Assembly (NCBI RefSeq): GCF_009862265.1 | Contig: NZ_WWGX01000104.1 | Span: 183 to 64,182, forward strand | Reading direction: 5' to 3' | DNA: 64,000 nt | Source of the DNA: Streptomyces sp. SID8352 | Lineage (GTDB): Bacteria; Actinomycetota; Actinomycetes; Streptomycetales; Streptomycetaceae | In this document: piece after piece, positions 8,443 to 16,817 of the stretch | Layout: the number at the start of each line of letters is the position of its first letter | Numbering within the stretch: position 1 is the stretch's first letter | Notes under the pieces: generated by a model | What the model was told of the DNA's origin: nothing | Database searches by the model: none | The model's input: the letters and a program-made list of their open reading frames with translations, nothing else | Position numbers and translations under genes: made by a program

Positions 8443-8985
8443 GTGGCACCACTGGCCCTGCCAGGGCCACCGGGCCCCTACGGCCCCTACGGCCCCTACG
8501 GCCCCTACGGCCCCTACGGCCCCTACGGCCCCTACGGCCCCTACGGCCCCTACGGCCCCTACGGCCCCTACGGCCCCTACGGCCCCTACGGCCCCTACGG
8601 CCCCTACGGCCCCTACGGCCCCTACGGCCCCGGCGCCGAGGAGCGCCCCGGCCTTGGCCGTCACGGGCCGCGGCTCGCGGTCGGCCCGCTCGGCCCATTC
8701 CCGTACCTGTTCCCCTACCTGTTCCGACCCGCAGGCGCGCCCCCGGCCGGCGAGTTCGGCCCGTGCGTGTGGCAGTGGGCCGGGCGGCGGATGCCGTTCG
8801 GCGGCCTCCGCCGCCCGGCCCGGTCGGTGGAGTACAGGTCGCGGCCGGTGGGCGGAGGGGGCCGGTTCGTCACGGTACGGGTGCTGCCTGCCATGACGGC
8901 GAACCAACCGCGCGGCCCGGAGCGGGGGGTTCCGGGCGGGGCCGGGGAGGTCCGCCGGATGAGTGCGGGGTCCAGCGGCGGATAA
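8443..8985 (+). CDS. Possible (Gly-Pro-Tyr)n repeat protein, weak call
   Basis: 180 aa if begun at the GTG at 8443. The frame is selected because its codons keep third positions G/C, including GGC-CCC-TAC through the tandem repeat, which encodes 17 GPY units. The C-terminal part contains FPYLFPYLFRP and a basic stretch. No Shine-Dalgarno stands out before the GTG and no family is recognised, so this may be non-coding repeat DNA. It would end 9 bp before the YihY-type gene. A collagen-like extended chain is the only structural expectation. Confidence 0.3.
   Translation: MAPLALPGPPGPYGPYGPYGPYGPYGPYGPYGPYGPYGPYGPYGPYGPYGPYGPYGPYGPYGPGAEERPGLGRHGPRLAVGPLGPFPYLFPYLFRPAGAPPAGEFGPCVWQWAGRRMPFGGLRRPARSVEYRSRPVGGGGRFVTVRVLPAMTANQPRGPERGVPGGAGEVRRMSAGSSGG
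8473..8625. repeat. Tandem array, 17 perfect copies of a 9-bp unit (ggcccctac)
   Basis: Seventeen identical consecutive copies of ggcccctac, then one variant unit. Because the unit is a multiple of three it stays in frame on both strands (GPY on plus, AVG-type on minus). Perfect identity indicates recent expansion by slippage or a hypervariable tract. Confidence 0.97.
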
Positions 8986-8994
8986 CGTTGGGGC

Positions 8995-10134
8995 GTGCAG
9001 CCAGCGAGTGACACCCCCGAACGGCCCTCCGGCCGGCTCCACCGTGCCCGGGCCATGTACCGGAACGTCTCCAAACGCAGGACCGCCTGGCTGCTGCTCA
9101 AGGACACGGTGAACTCCTGCATGGAGTACCGCATTCTGGGCCTCGCCGCCGAGGCGGCGTTCTTCACCCTGCTGTCGGTGCCGCCGCTGCTGCTCAGCCT
9201 CCTGGGGCTGCTCGGCTATGTCGACCTGTGGATCGGCGCCGACACCACGGCGAGCCTGCGCGACAACATCCTGGACGCCTCCCGCACGGTCCTGTCCGAG
9301 CGGGGCGTCGAGCAGATCACCAAGCCGATACTCGACGACGTGATGAAGGGCGGCCGTCCCGACGTCATCTCCATCGGCTTCCTGTTCGCCCTGTGGTCGG
9401 GCTCCCGCGCGGTGAACGTCTTCATCGACACCATCACCGTGATGTACGGCCTCGACGGGGTGCGGGGGATCGTCCGGACCAGGCTGCTGGCGTTCCTGCT
9501 GTTCCTGGTGGCGCTGCTGATCGGGTCCGTGGCGCTGCCGCTGATGGTGGCGGGCCCGGACGCGGTGGTCCGGGTCGTGCCGTGGTCGACGACGGTGGTG
9601 CAGGTGCTCTACTGGCCGGTCGTCATCGTGCTGTCGGTGGCTTTCCTGACCACGCTCTACCACGTCTCGGTGCCGGTGCGTTCGCCGTGGCTGGAGGACG
9701 TGCCGGGCGCGCTGGTCGCCCTGGCGATGTGGGTGCTCGGGAGCTTCCTGCTGCGCATCTACCTGACCAGTACGGTCGAGGGGCCGACCATCTACGGCTC
9801 CCTGGCGGCGCCCGTCGCCGTGCTGTTGTGGATCGGTGTGTCCGCCTTCGCGGTCCTGGTGGGCGCGGCCGTGAACGCCGCCATCGACCGGGTCTGGCCG
9901 GCCACGGCCACGGCCGCCGCCCGCGAGACGAACGAGCGGCTGCGGCAGGCGCAGGTCGCCGAGTACGTGGCCCGCGCCGCCGCGAGCGGGGAGTCGGACC
10001 CCGACATGCCGTCCGAGTTCCCCGAGCGCTGGTCCCGCTTCCTGCCCCCGGAGGACGTCACGGCCCGGCTGCGCGGCCACCCGAAGCAGCCGCCCCGGGA
10101 CCCGGGCAAGCCGGGCGGCCCCGAGGCGTCGTAG
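8995..10134 (+). CDS. YihY/virulence factor BrkB family membrane protein
   Basis: 379 aa. The family core AAEAAFFTLLSVPPLLLSLLG (split here as AAEAAFFTLLS and PPLLLSLLG) is followed by further membrane segments (IGFLFALWSGSRAVN, LLAFLLFLVALLIGSVALPL, VLYWPVVIVLSVAFLTT, LVALAMWVLGSFLLR, APVAVLLWIGVSAFAVLVGA), six in all. YxxxxSTVEGPTIYGSLAAP matches the YihY family end. C-terminal about 75 residues are hydrophilic. The GTG at 8995 may be leaderless: TAACGT, a plausible -10 box, lies about 8 nt before it. Role in the membrane is not established for this family. Confidence 0.92.
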   Translation: MQPASDTPERPSGRLHRARAMYRNVSKRRTAWLLLKDTVNSCMEYRILGLAAEAAFFTLLSVPPLLLSLLGLLGYVDLWIGADTTASLRDNILDASRTVLSERGVEQITKPILDDVMKGGRPDVISIGFLFALWSGSRAVNVFIDTITVMYGLDGVRGIVRTRLLAFLLFLVALLIGSVALPLMVAGPDAVVRVVPWSTTVVQVLYWPVVIVLSVAFLTTLYHVSVPVRSPWLEDVPGALVALAMWVLGSFLLRIYLTSTVEGPTIYGSLAAPVAVLLWIGVSAFAVLVGAAVNAAIDRVWPATATAAARETNERLRQAQVAEYVARAAASGESDPDMPSEFPERWSRFLPPEDVTARLRGHPKQPPRDPGKPGGPEAS

Positions 10135-10148
10135 CGACACGTCCCGGC

Positions 10149-10180
10149 GGGGCGGTCGAATGGGTTCCGGCGACCGCCCC
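10149..10180 (+). terminator. Hairpin after the YihY-family gene
   Basis: Perfect 10-bp stem GGGGCGGTCG / CGACCGCCCC with a 12-nt loop, 14 bp after the stop codon. No U-tract, as is common in Streptomyces. The following 270 bp to the next gene show no convincing ORF. Confidence 0.7.
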
Positions 10181-10447
10181 GGGAGCGCGGGGGCCGCGCC
10201 GTGCCGAACGGCGGCGCGGCACGTCTGGGACCGTTCGCACCACTGGCGGCGCGGCACGGCCGTAACCGTTCGCGCCGCGCCCCGCCCACGAAGGGGCCGC
10301 CGCCGGGGACGCGCGAGGCCGCGTCGCGTCGAACACGAGGTGTACGCCAACGGCCTGCAGAAGCAGGTGTTCGACGTGGTCCGCTGACCGGGGGAAGCGT
10401 GTCCCGAACGGCACCCCGCCGCCGGGGTCGTGCGACAGGATGGCGGT

Positions 10448-11257
10448 ATGACTCACGGTCGTACGGCCCGCCGCTCGCGGGCACTGCCGCTGCTTCTGCT
10501 CGCACCCCTGCTGATGGCCGCCTGCGGCACCGGGAAGGGGGACGTCCCGGTGGGGGCGGTCGTGAGCCCGGCCGCCGGTGACACATCCGCCGGTGACACG
10601 TCCGCCGGCGACACGTCCGCCGGTGGCGGGGCCTCCCGGACCGACGGGGACGGTGCCCCGGTCGCCGGGTCCGACGCGAACGGTGCCTCCGTCGCCCGGA
10701 CCGACGGGAACGGCGCCCCGGCAGCCGGGGTGGCCGAGCGTGCCGAGGCGCTGGGGGTGGCGCCCGATCTGGTGTACACCACCGCGGTGCCCGGCTTCAC
10801 CCTGGTCCGGCAGTCCGTCGGGGTGATCGGGGACGACGGGTTCTCGGCCACCTACGCCCATTCCCGGTCGGGCGCCACGATCCTGCTCACCGTCGAACGG
10901 CTCCCGTTCACCGACGCCGACTGCGCCGAGCGGTCCCCGGGTGACTTCTCCGGCGCCCCCGGTGCGGCTGCCTACTGCGAGCGCGAGGGCGCCGGCCTGT
11001 ACTACCGCACCGCCGGCGAACGCCACGAGTACGTGCGCACCGAGGGCGACCACCGCATCCGCGTCACCGCCGAGCGGGACGCCGTCCGCCGGGAGGTCCT
11101 GCGGGCCGCCGCCCGCGGCGCGCACCGGCCGGACGCCGCCGAGGCGGCGGAGCTGCTGCCGCCGCCCCGGCCCGGGGCCACCGTGCCCGTGGAGCGGGGC
11201 GACCTGCCGCCCGTGGGCGACGGCGCCCCCGACAACCACGTGGACGCGGGCGGCTGA
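10448..11257 (+). CDS. Putative lipoprotein
   Basis: 269 aa. A basic N-terminus (HGRTARRSR), hydrophobic core and lipobox LMAAC place the lipidated Cys at residue 26, so it is anchored outside the membrane. Residues about 40-95 are a disordered linker with three GDTSA repeats and DG/DAN-rich repeats. The globular part has two further Cys (ADCAERS, AAYCER) that could form a disulfide. ATG at 10448 is chosen over a GTG at 10430 because CAGGATGG lies just before it. Function unknown. Ends 21 bp from the convergent DUF5954 gene. Confidence 0.83.
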   Translation: MTHGRTARRSRALPLLLLAPLLMAACGTGKGDVPVGAVVSPAAGDTSAGDTSAGDTSAGGGASRTDGDGAPVAGSDANGASVARTDGNGAPAAGVAERAEALGVAPDLVYTTAVPGFTLVRQSVGVIGDDGFSATYAHSRSGATILLTVERLPFTDADCAERSPGDFSGAPGAAAYCEREGAGLYYRTAGERHEYVRTEGDHRIRVTAERDAVRREVLRAAARGAHRPDAAEAAELLPPPRPGATVPVERGDLPPVGDGAPDNHVDAGG

Positions 11258-11278
11258 CCGAGCCCCCGGGGGACTGCC

Positions 11279-12346
11279 TCAGCGTCCCTCGCCCGCGGCG
11301 CCGCTCCCGGCCCGCGGGTCCTGCTCGGCCTCATGGTGGACGACGCCGTCCTCGTCCATCGTCGGGTGCATCTTCATCGGCCCGTAGTCGTCGACGTCCG
11401 AGGGACGCGGCGGCTCCGGACCGTCCGGTCCGATCCGCATCAGCCGCTCCACCCGGCAGATGCGGAACACCCGGTCCTGCACCCGCGCCTCGTCGGCCCG
11501 GCCCCGCGCCCGGTACTCCTCGGCGGCCCGGCCGTACACCGCCTTCCTGGCCTCGCCGTACTCGTAGAGCATGGCCCAGATCTCGGCCATGCCTGCGTAC
11601 AGGGCGCGCCGGGCGTCGTGCGGGGAGGTGTGCAGGCCCCCGGCGGGCCGCCAGACGCCGCCCGGCCCGCGCTCGACCGAGCCGAAGGTCGTCGGCAGCA
11701 GCACGACCTCCGGGTGGGTGACGGCGGCCCGCTCGGAGTCGGCGCACATGGCCGCCGGGAACCGGTTCCCCCTGTACGTGAACTCCCGCAGCCCCGCCTG
11801 GGTCGCGTAGGCCATGACGCCGGGCGCCCGGTCCGGGTCGAGGACGAAGCCCGGGTCGGGGGAGGGGCTGGACGGGGTGCGCGGTTCCCAGGACGGGTCC
11901 AGGGGCTCCGGGTCGGTGGGCCGGGGCGGCTCCAGCCCCCGTTCGCCGCTGCGCGCGAACTCGTCGCCGCGCACCACCCGGTAGCGGATGCCCAGGGCCT
12001 CCACCTCGTCGACCGGTTCGCGCTCCATCACCGAGACGACGGAGAGCAGTTCGCGCCGCACCGCCCGGTCGTCGGTGTCGTCCTTCGCCATGAACCACAG
12101 GTGGGAGTGGAGCCCGTCCCGGGCCATCTGCGGGGTCCCGTCGACCACCGGTTTGAGCAGCCGCCACTCGGGACCGGCCGCCGGGTCCTGCGCGGCGACC
12201 CCGAACACGGGCCCGCGCAGGGAGAATCCGGGGTAGCGCACGGATGCCTCCACGGCGTCGGCCTCGCGCACCCAGTCGGTCGGGTCGTCGCGGCGGACCA
12301 GCTCGGCGTGGAGCGTTCGAATACGTTGCTGCCAGTCATGGGACAT
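11279..12346 (-). CDS. DUF5954 family protein
   Basis: 355 aa, cytosolic. Recognised by the family segments VREADAVEASVRYPGFSLRG, MARDGLHSHLWFMAKD, YRVVRGDEFAR and EPPRPTDPEP. Two aromatic-rich segments (GLREFTYRGNRFPAAM, ALYAGMAEIWAMLYEYGE) follow. Start is taken at the ATG giving MSHDWQQRI; no Shine-Dalgarno is visible, and a GTG two codons upstream is possible. The family is common in Streptomyces and has no established function; no catalytic motif is visible. Confidence 0.85.
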   Translation of the reverse strand: MSHDWQQRIRTLHAELVRRDDPTDWVREADAVEASVRYPGFSLRGPVFGVAAQDPAAGPEWRLLKPVVDGTPQMARDGLHSHLWFMAKDDTDDRAVRRELLSVVSVMEREPVDEVEALGIRYRVVRGDEFARSGERGLEPPRPTDPEPLDPSWEPRTPSSPSPDPGFVLDPDRAPGVMAYATQAGLREFTYRGNRFPAAMCADSERAAVTHPEVVLLPTTFGSVERGPGGVWRPAGGLHTSPHDARRALYAGMAEIWAMLYEYGEARKAVYGRAAEEYRARGRADEARVQDRVFRICRVERLMRIGPDGPEPPRPSDVDDYGPMKMHPTMDEDGVVHHEAEQDPRAGSGAAGEGR

Positions 12347-12466
12347 GCACACATTGTGGCGCGCCGTCATATGCCCACGGGCGCAATCCGGCCCAACGGG
12401 CGCGAAGGCGACGCCACTTGCCGGATCGGGGCAGGACGGCGGCATGAACGCGGTACGGACAGCGGC

Positions 12467-13027
12467 ATGAGCGGCGGGATGAGCGGCGGGATGAACGGCG
12501 GCATGAGCGGCGGTACGGGCCGAGGCGTCAACGGCCGTACGGACAGCGGCACGATCGGTGGCGCGGACCGGGGCTTCGCCCTGCCCCGGGGCGCGACCGG
12601 CTTCTCCGGGCCGAGGGAGGAGCCGATTCCGGTGACCGGCCCGCGGTCGTTCCGGGCCGCCCTGTACGCCGCCGCACGGGCCGCCGGCGGCCGGGTGGGC
12701 GCTTTCGAGCACCAGGAGTACCCCCGGACCTTCCACACCGCCTCGGTCGTGGGCCGCGACGGCGAGACCGTCGTCCTGTGCCACGCGCACCTCCCCTGGG
12801 TGGCGTTCGCCCGCGAGCGCCGGAACCGGTACGCGGAGGAGTTCCTCCCGCCCCCGCCGTGGGCCGCCGCCTTCACGGAGGCGGGCCTCACGGTGCTGGG
12901 CGGCGACCTGCTCGCCCTGCCGCTCGCCCGGGTGGACACCTCTGGATGGGGACGGTACGAGTGGCGCCGGGTCCGCCTCCACGGCGTCCACACACTGGGC
13001 GGCGTGCTGTTCAACGCCTGGGACTGA
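12467..13027 (+). CDS. Conserved hypothetical protein with MSGG repeats at N-terminus
   Basis: 186 aa from the ATG at 12467. The N-terminus repeats a 12-bp unit (atgagcggcggg) giving MSGG, MSGG, MNGG, MSGG, so several in-frame ATG starts exist; an upstream ATG at 12371 is also in frame. The body, from about residue 50, is globular with aromatic-rich strands (FEHQEYPRTFHTASV, LCHAHLPWVAFARER, PPPWAAAFTEAG) and GC-saturated third positions, supporting real coding. The family is not recognised. Divergent from the DUF5954 gene and convergent with the NB-ARC regulator. Confidence 0.7.
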   Translation: MSGGMSGGMNGGMSGGTGRGVNGRTDSGTIGGADRGFALPRGATGFSGPREEPIPVTGPRSFRAALYAAARAAGGRVGAFEHQEYPRTFHTASVVGRDGETVVLCHAHLPWVAFARERRNRYAEEFLPPPPWAAAFTEAGLTVLGGDLLALPLARVDTSGWGRYEWRRVRLHGVHTLGGVLFNAWD

Positions 13028-13081
13028 CGCCCCCGGGGGACTCCCCGGCGCCGGGGGCCGGGCCCCGGGGGCCCGCCGGGC

Positions 13082-15412
13082 TCATTCCGCGGGGAGCGGC
13101 GCGTCGAGCAGCCGGAGTTCCGCCGCGGCGTCGGCCTGCCGGGGGCTGCGGTGCTCGGTGAGCCGACGCAGCGCGGCGCGCAGGGCCGCACGGGCCTCCG
13201 GGAGGCGGCCGAGGCGGCGGAGCACCGTTCCCAGTTCGAGGTGGACGGGTCCGCTCCAGGCCGGCATGTCGGCCGCCTCGAAGGCGGCGAGGGCCTCCCG
13301 CAGCGGCTCCTCGGCCTCGTGCCACCGGCCGAGCGCGGCCAGGTCGTTGCCGAGGTGCTGGAGGGTGGACGCGCGGTAGAGGGTGAGCACGTCGGGGGAG
13401 AGACCGGGAACGCCCTCGCGGCAGATCCCGGTGCTGCGGCGGTGGATGACCAGGGCCTCCTCGGCCCGGCCCCGGTGGCGCAGGGTCCCGCCGAGGGCGT
13501 TGAGGGCGGACAGCTCGGCGAGCCTGCCCTGCGGCGTGGTGTTGCCGCTGTGGCAGGCGATGGACCTCCGGAACCCCGCCACGGCCTCCTCCGTCCGGCC
13601 GAGGTGGCGCAGCGCGCTGGCCTCGTACCCCAGCGCCCAGCCCGTCTGGAGCGCGTCGCCGCACTCGCGGGCGGCCCGGTGGGCGGCGCGCGCTGCCTCC
13701 AGCGCGGCGCGGTGGTCGTGGACGCACAGGTTGTGGGCCCAGGCGAGGTAGTTGAGGTGGGTGGCCTCCTCCCGGCGGTCGCCCAGGGAACGGGCCGCGT
13801 CGGCGGCCCGCCGGAACACCTCCACCCACTGCTCCCAGTGCTGTGTGCGGTCGGAGAACCAGTGCATGGCCTCGGCCGTGTCGATCACCGTCCGGTGCCA
13901 TCCGGCGTCCTGGGCGTGGCCGAGGCAGGCGAGCCACTGCGCCCGCTCCTCCTCCAGCCAGGCCCGCGCCTCGTCCAGGCCGACGGGGGCGGTGGCGGGG
14001 TCGGGGTCGGGGGCGCCGTCCGCGTTCCCGTGCCGCAGGGCGTCGAAGCGGAGCCCGGCCGCCGTCGCGCGGGCCAGCGTCCAGCGCGCGGCCCGGTCCC
14101 GGGCGGACCCGACGGTTTCGGGTCCGTCCTCCTCGGCCACCAACTCGGCGGCGAACAGCCCGAGGAGGTCGTGGAAGCGGTAGCGCTCGGCCGTGGCGTC
14201 GGCCTGGAGGAGCCCGCGGTCGGCCAGCTCCTCCAGCCGCAGCTCCGCCTCGCGCACCGTCGTCCCGGCCAGCAGGGCGGCGGTCCGGGGACCGAAGTCC
14301 GGCTTGGCGGCCAGCGCGGAGCGGCGCAGCAGGGTCCGGGAGGCGGGGTCGAGCTGCCGGTAGGACAGGGCGAAGGCGGCCCTCACCTGGAGGTCCCCCG
14401 CCCGGAGCAGGTCCAGTCGGCGTTCCTCGCGGGCCAGTTGGCCGGCGAGCCGGTCCAGGCGCTCCCGGGGCCGGCCGGCCAGCCGCTGCCCGGCGATCCG
14501 GATGGCCAGCGGAAGGTGTCCGCACAGGTCGGCCAGATCGCGCGCCGCCTGGGCCTCCCGGCCGACCCGCTCGGGGCCGATGATCCGGGTCAGCAGTTCC
14601 ACGGACTCCTCGCGGCGCAGCAGGGGGAGGTCGATCCGGTGTGTCGCCTCCAGGCCGGTGAGGGCGCTCCGGCTGGTGACGAGGGTGAGCGTGGCGCCGG
14701 TCCCGGGCAGCAGGGGGCGCAGTTGTTCCTCGTCGGCGGCGTTGTCCAGCACCAGCAGCAGGCGGCGTTCCGCGAGGACGGAGCGGAGCATCCCGGAGCG
14801 CTCCTGCGTGCCGCGGGGGACGGCGTGGGCGTCGACGCCCAGCGCCCGCAGGAGGGTGGCCAGCGCCTCCCGTGGCCCGGTCGGGGCCGCGTCCATGCCC
14901 CGCAGGTCGAGGAAGAGCTGTCCGCCGGGGAAGAGCGGGGCGAGGGCGTGGGCGGCGTGGATGCCGAACGCCGTCTTGCCGAGGCCGGGCTGGCCGGATA
15001 CGACGACCACGTGCGGGTGAGCGGTGTCCGTGTCCCGGGCCAGGCCGAGCACGGCGGCCAGGGCCCGTTCCCGGGCGGTGAAGTCGTGGGCGTCGCGCGG
15101 CAGCGGCAGCGGCAGCGCCACGGGCAGGGAGGCGGGGGGCCCGGGGACGGTGGCCGGACGGTCGCGGGCCCGGCCCCGGGCGGCGGCGGCCTCCAGTGCC
15201 CGGGCCTCCTCGGGGCCCAACGCAAGCCCCCGGGCGAGCAGTTCGACGGTGCGCCGGTGCGGTCCCCGGGTACGGCCCCGTTCCATGTCGGCCAGCGCGC
15301 GCACGCTCACCTCCGCGGTGTGGGCGAGCCGTTCCTGGCTGAACCCGGCGCGCAGCCGCAGCCCGCGCAGGAGTTCGCCGAACGTGTGTGACACGGGTGC
15401 TTCGCTGCTCAC
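13082..15412 (-). CDS. XRE-type HTH / NB-ARC ATPase / TPR regulator
   Basis: 776 aa STAND-type regulator. Residues 8-65 are an XRE helix-turn-helix (LRLRAGFSQERLAHTAEVS, LADMERGRTRGPHRRTVELL). Residues about 110-400 are an NB-ARC-like NTPase: P-loop GQPGLGKTA at 140-148, Walker B LLLVLDN, sensor TSRSALTGLE, and LCGHLPLAIRIAG. The C-terminal half is TPR-like helical repeats. The GTG start at 15412 has AGAAGGGG upstream. Architecture parallels AfsR with XRE in place of the SARP domain. It is divergent from the operon of two secreted proteins and the RIP-domain toxin, which makes it a candidate regulator of that operon (inference). Confidence 0.9.
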   Translation of the reverse strand: MSSEAPVSHTFGELLRGLRLRAGFSQERLAHTAEVSVRALADMERGRTRGPHRRTVELLARGLALGPEEARALEAAAARGRARDRPATVPGPPASLPVALPLPLPRDAHDFTARERALAAVLGLARDTDTAHPHVVVVSGQPGLGKTAFGIHAAHALAPLFPGGQLFLDLRGMDAAPTGPREALATLLRALGVDAHAVPRGTQERSGMLRSVLAERRLLLVLDNAADEEQLRPLLPGTGATLTLVTSRSALTGLEATHRIDLPLLRREESVELLTRIIGPERVGREAQAARDLADLCGHLPLAIRIAGQRLAGRPRERLDRLAGQLAREERRLDLLRAGDLQVRAAFALSYRQLDPASRTLLRRSALAAKPDFGPRTAALLAGTTVREAELRLEELADRGLLQADATAERYRFHDLLGLFAAELVAEEDGPETVGSARDRAARWTLARATAAGLRFDALRHGNADGAPDPDPATAPVGLDEARAWLEEERAQWLACLGHAQDAGWHRTVIDTAEAMHWFSDRTQHWEQWVEVFRRAADAARSLGDRREEATHLNYLAWAHNLCVHDHRAALEAARAAHRAARECGDALQTGWALGYEASALRHLGRTEEAVAGFRRSIACHSGNTTPQGRLAELSALNALGGTLRHRGRAEEALVIHRRSTGICREGVPGLSPDVLTLYRASTLQHLGNDLAALGRWHEAEEPLREALAAFEAADMPAWSGPVHLELGTVLRRLGRLPEARAALRAALRRLTEHRSPRQADAAAELRLLDAPLPAE

Positions 15413-15663
15413 GGACCGGCCCCTTCTCTGCTGTGCCGCGGCCGGCACCACCGGCAGAAGTATCCCGGAAACCCGAACCTGCCGGTGATTCCGCCTGGTT
15501 CGGGCCGCGCCGCGTTGGTGGACTTGCCGGAGGACCGCCCGGACCGCGGGCCGGGAAGCGGACGGCCGCGCGCCGTCGGAAGCCTTCCCCGCCGGCCGTC
15601 CGCGGTCCGTTCGTTCACCGAGGACAGCGGAAGGCAGGTACGTCATGGACGGGGGGTCGCGTC

Positions 15664-16206
15664 ATGCGCTTCTCCAGGCGTGAGGGGGGCCGTTGGAGGC
15701 GGGCCGCCTCCATGGCACTGGCGGTCGTCTGCTCGGCCGGGGCGGTGCTGGGGACCCAGTTCCTGGTGTCCGCCGCCCAGGGGCGGGAGACACCGCGGGT
15801 GGAGGAGGCCGGTCCGGCCGGTCTGGGGGAGTGGGAAGGGGCGTTCATGCTCTACGAGCCCGTCTGGACCACCGCGCACATCGTCCAGAAGGGCCTGAAC
15901 ATCCCGGAGGCGGACACCGGCCTGGTCGTCTCCTACGTCGGCCCGGCCGCACGCAACCCCGGAGAGCAGGGCGACTGGATCGGCATCTACGAACACGGGC
16001 GGCTCGACAAGGCCCACCGCAAGGACTGGGACTGGGTCTGCCCGAACGAGCACGCCCGCTGCATGTCGTTCGGCTCCGCCATCGTGCCCGCGGGCAACGA
16101 CGGCCTGGAGTCGGGCAAGAAGTACACCGTCGCCTACTGGCTCGACAACGCGAGCGAGTCGAGCGGGACCCCGGCCGTCACCGTCGACTACGTCGTGCCC
16201 TGGTGA
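15664..16206 (+). CDS. Secreted protein with SKICH-like beta-sandwich signature (paralog 1)
   Basis: 180 aa. Signal peptide: basic MRFSRREGGRWRR then a hydrophobic core ending near QFLVSAAQG. The mature domain has GDWIGIYEHGRLD, KDWDWVCPNEHARCMSFG and ESGKKYTVAYWLDNASESSG, a pattern reminiscent of SKICH-type Ig-like domains (DWIGIF...W...G.Y.v.Y) seen in some phosphoesterases and CALCOCO proteins; that fold call is tentative. CPNEHARC supplies a likely disulfide pair. About two thirds identical to the next gene, so the pair is a tandem duplication. First gene of a three-gene operon with the RIP fusion protein. Confidence 0.8.
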   Translation: MRFSRREGGRWRRAASMALAVVCSAGAVLGTQFLVSAAQGRETPRVEEAGPAGLGEWEGAFMLYEPVWTTAHIVQKGLNIPEADTGLVVSYVGPAARNPGEQGDWIGIYEHGRLDKAHRKDWDWVCPNEHARCMSFGSAIVPAGNDGLESGKKYTVAYWLDNASESSGTPAVTVDYVVPW

Positions 16207-16277
16207 CCCGCGCCCCGGGCGGCTTTGAGCGCCGTCCCCCAGCCCCGTCCGACCTTTCCGGAAGAGGAACCCCACCC

Positions 16278-16817
16278 ATGAGCTTCCCCACGCGTCGCGA
16301 GAGACGACGACGCGGACTCCTGCCCACCGCGGCCACCGTCCTCTGCTCCGCGCTGGCCGTCACCGGCACCCAGCTCCTGCTGCCGCAGGCGGCGGAGGGC
16401 GCGGGCACCGCGTCGGTCCGGCGCGGCCTCGCGGCGGGTTCCCACCCGAGCGACGGCTTCGACATCATCGACGCGACCTGGACCACGGCGCACATCATCG
16501 AGAAGGGCATCCTGCACGCCAAGGACACCGGCCTGGTGGTGACCTACCTGGCACCCGCCGGCCGCAATCCGGGCCAGCGGGGAGACTGGGTCGGCATCTA
16601 CGAGCAGGGGCAGCTCGACACCCAGCACCGCAGGGACTGGGACTGGGTCTGCCCGAACGAGCACGCGCGCTGCATGGCCTACGGCGCCGCCGCGATCCCC
16701 GCCGGGGACGACGGGCTCCAGTCCGGCAGGACCTACACCGTCGCCTACTGGGCCGACGGTGCCAACGAGTCGAGCGGGGCCCCGGCCGCGACCATCGACT
16801 ACGTGGTGCCGTGGTGA
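16278..16817 (+). CDS. Secreted protein with SKICH-like beta-sandwich signature (paralog 2)
   Basis: 179 aa, ATG with GGAAGAGGAA upstream. Signal peptide MSFPTRRERRRRGLLPTAA plus hydrophobic stretch ending near LLPQAAEG. Mature part repeats the features of the preceding gene: WTTAHIIEKGI, GDWVGIYEQGQLDTQHRRDW, DWVCPNEHARCMAYG, YTVAYWADGANESSG, ending DYVVPW. The conserved VCPNEHARC suggests the same disulfide. Its stop overlaps the GTG start of the large RIP-domain gene by 4 bp, implying coupled production. It could be an accessory or delivery factor of that toxin; no direct evidence. Confidence 0.8.
   Translation: MSFPTRRERRRRGLLPTAATVLCSALAVTGTQLLLPQAAEGAGTASVRRGLAAGSHPSDGFDIIDATWTTAHIIEKGILHAKDTGLVVTYLAPAGRNPGQRGDWVGIYEQGQLDTQHRRDWDWVCPNEHARCMAYGAAAIPAGDDGLQSGRTYTVAYWADGANESSGAPAATIDYVVPW

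Noticed and set aside
7990..10350. Long minus-strand frame spanning the tandem repeat and YihY-family gene
   Set aside because: Antisense of the YihY-family membrane protein; composition follows the 9-bp repeat and no start signal or family motif is seen.
12371..12466. Upstream ATG (12371) as start of the MSGG-repeat protein
   Set aside because: In frame but without a Shine-Dalgarno, and the added residues look unlike protein; kept only as an alternative.
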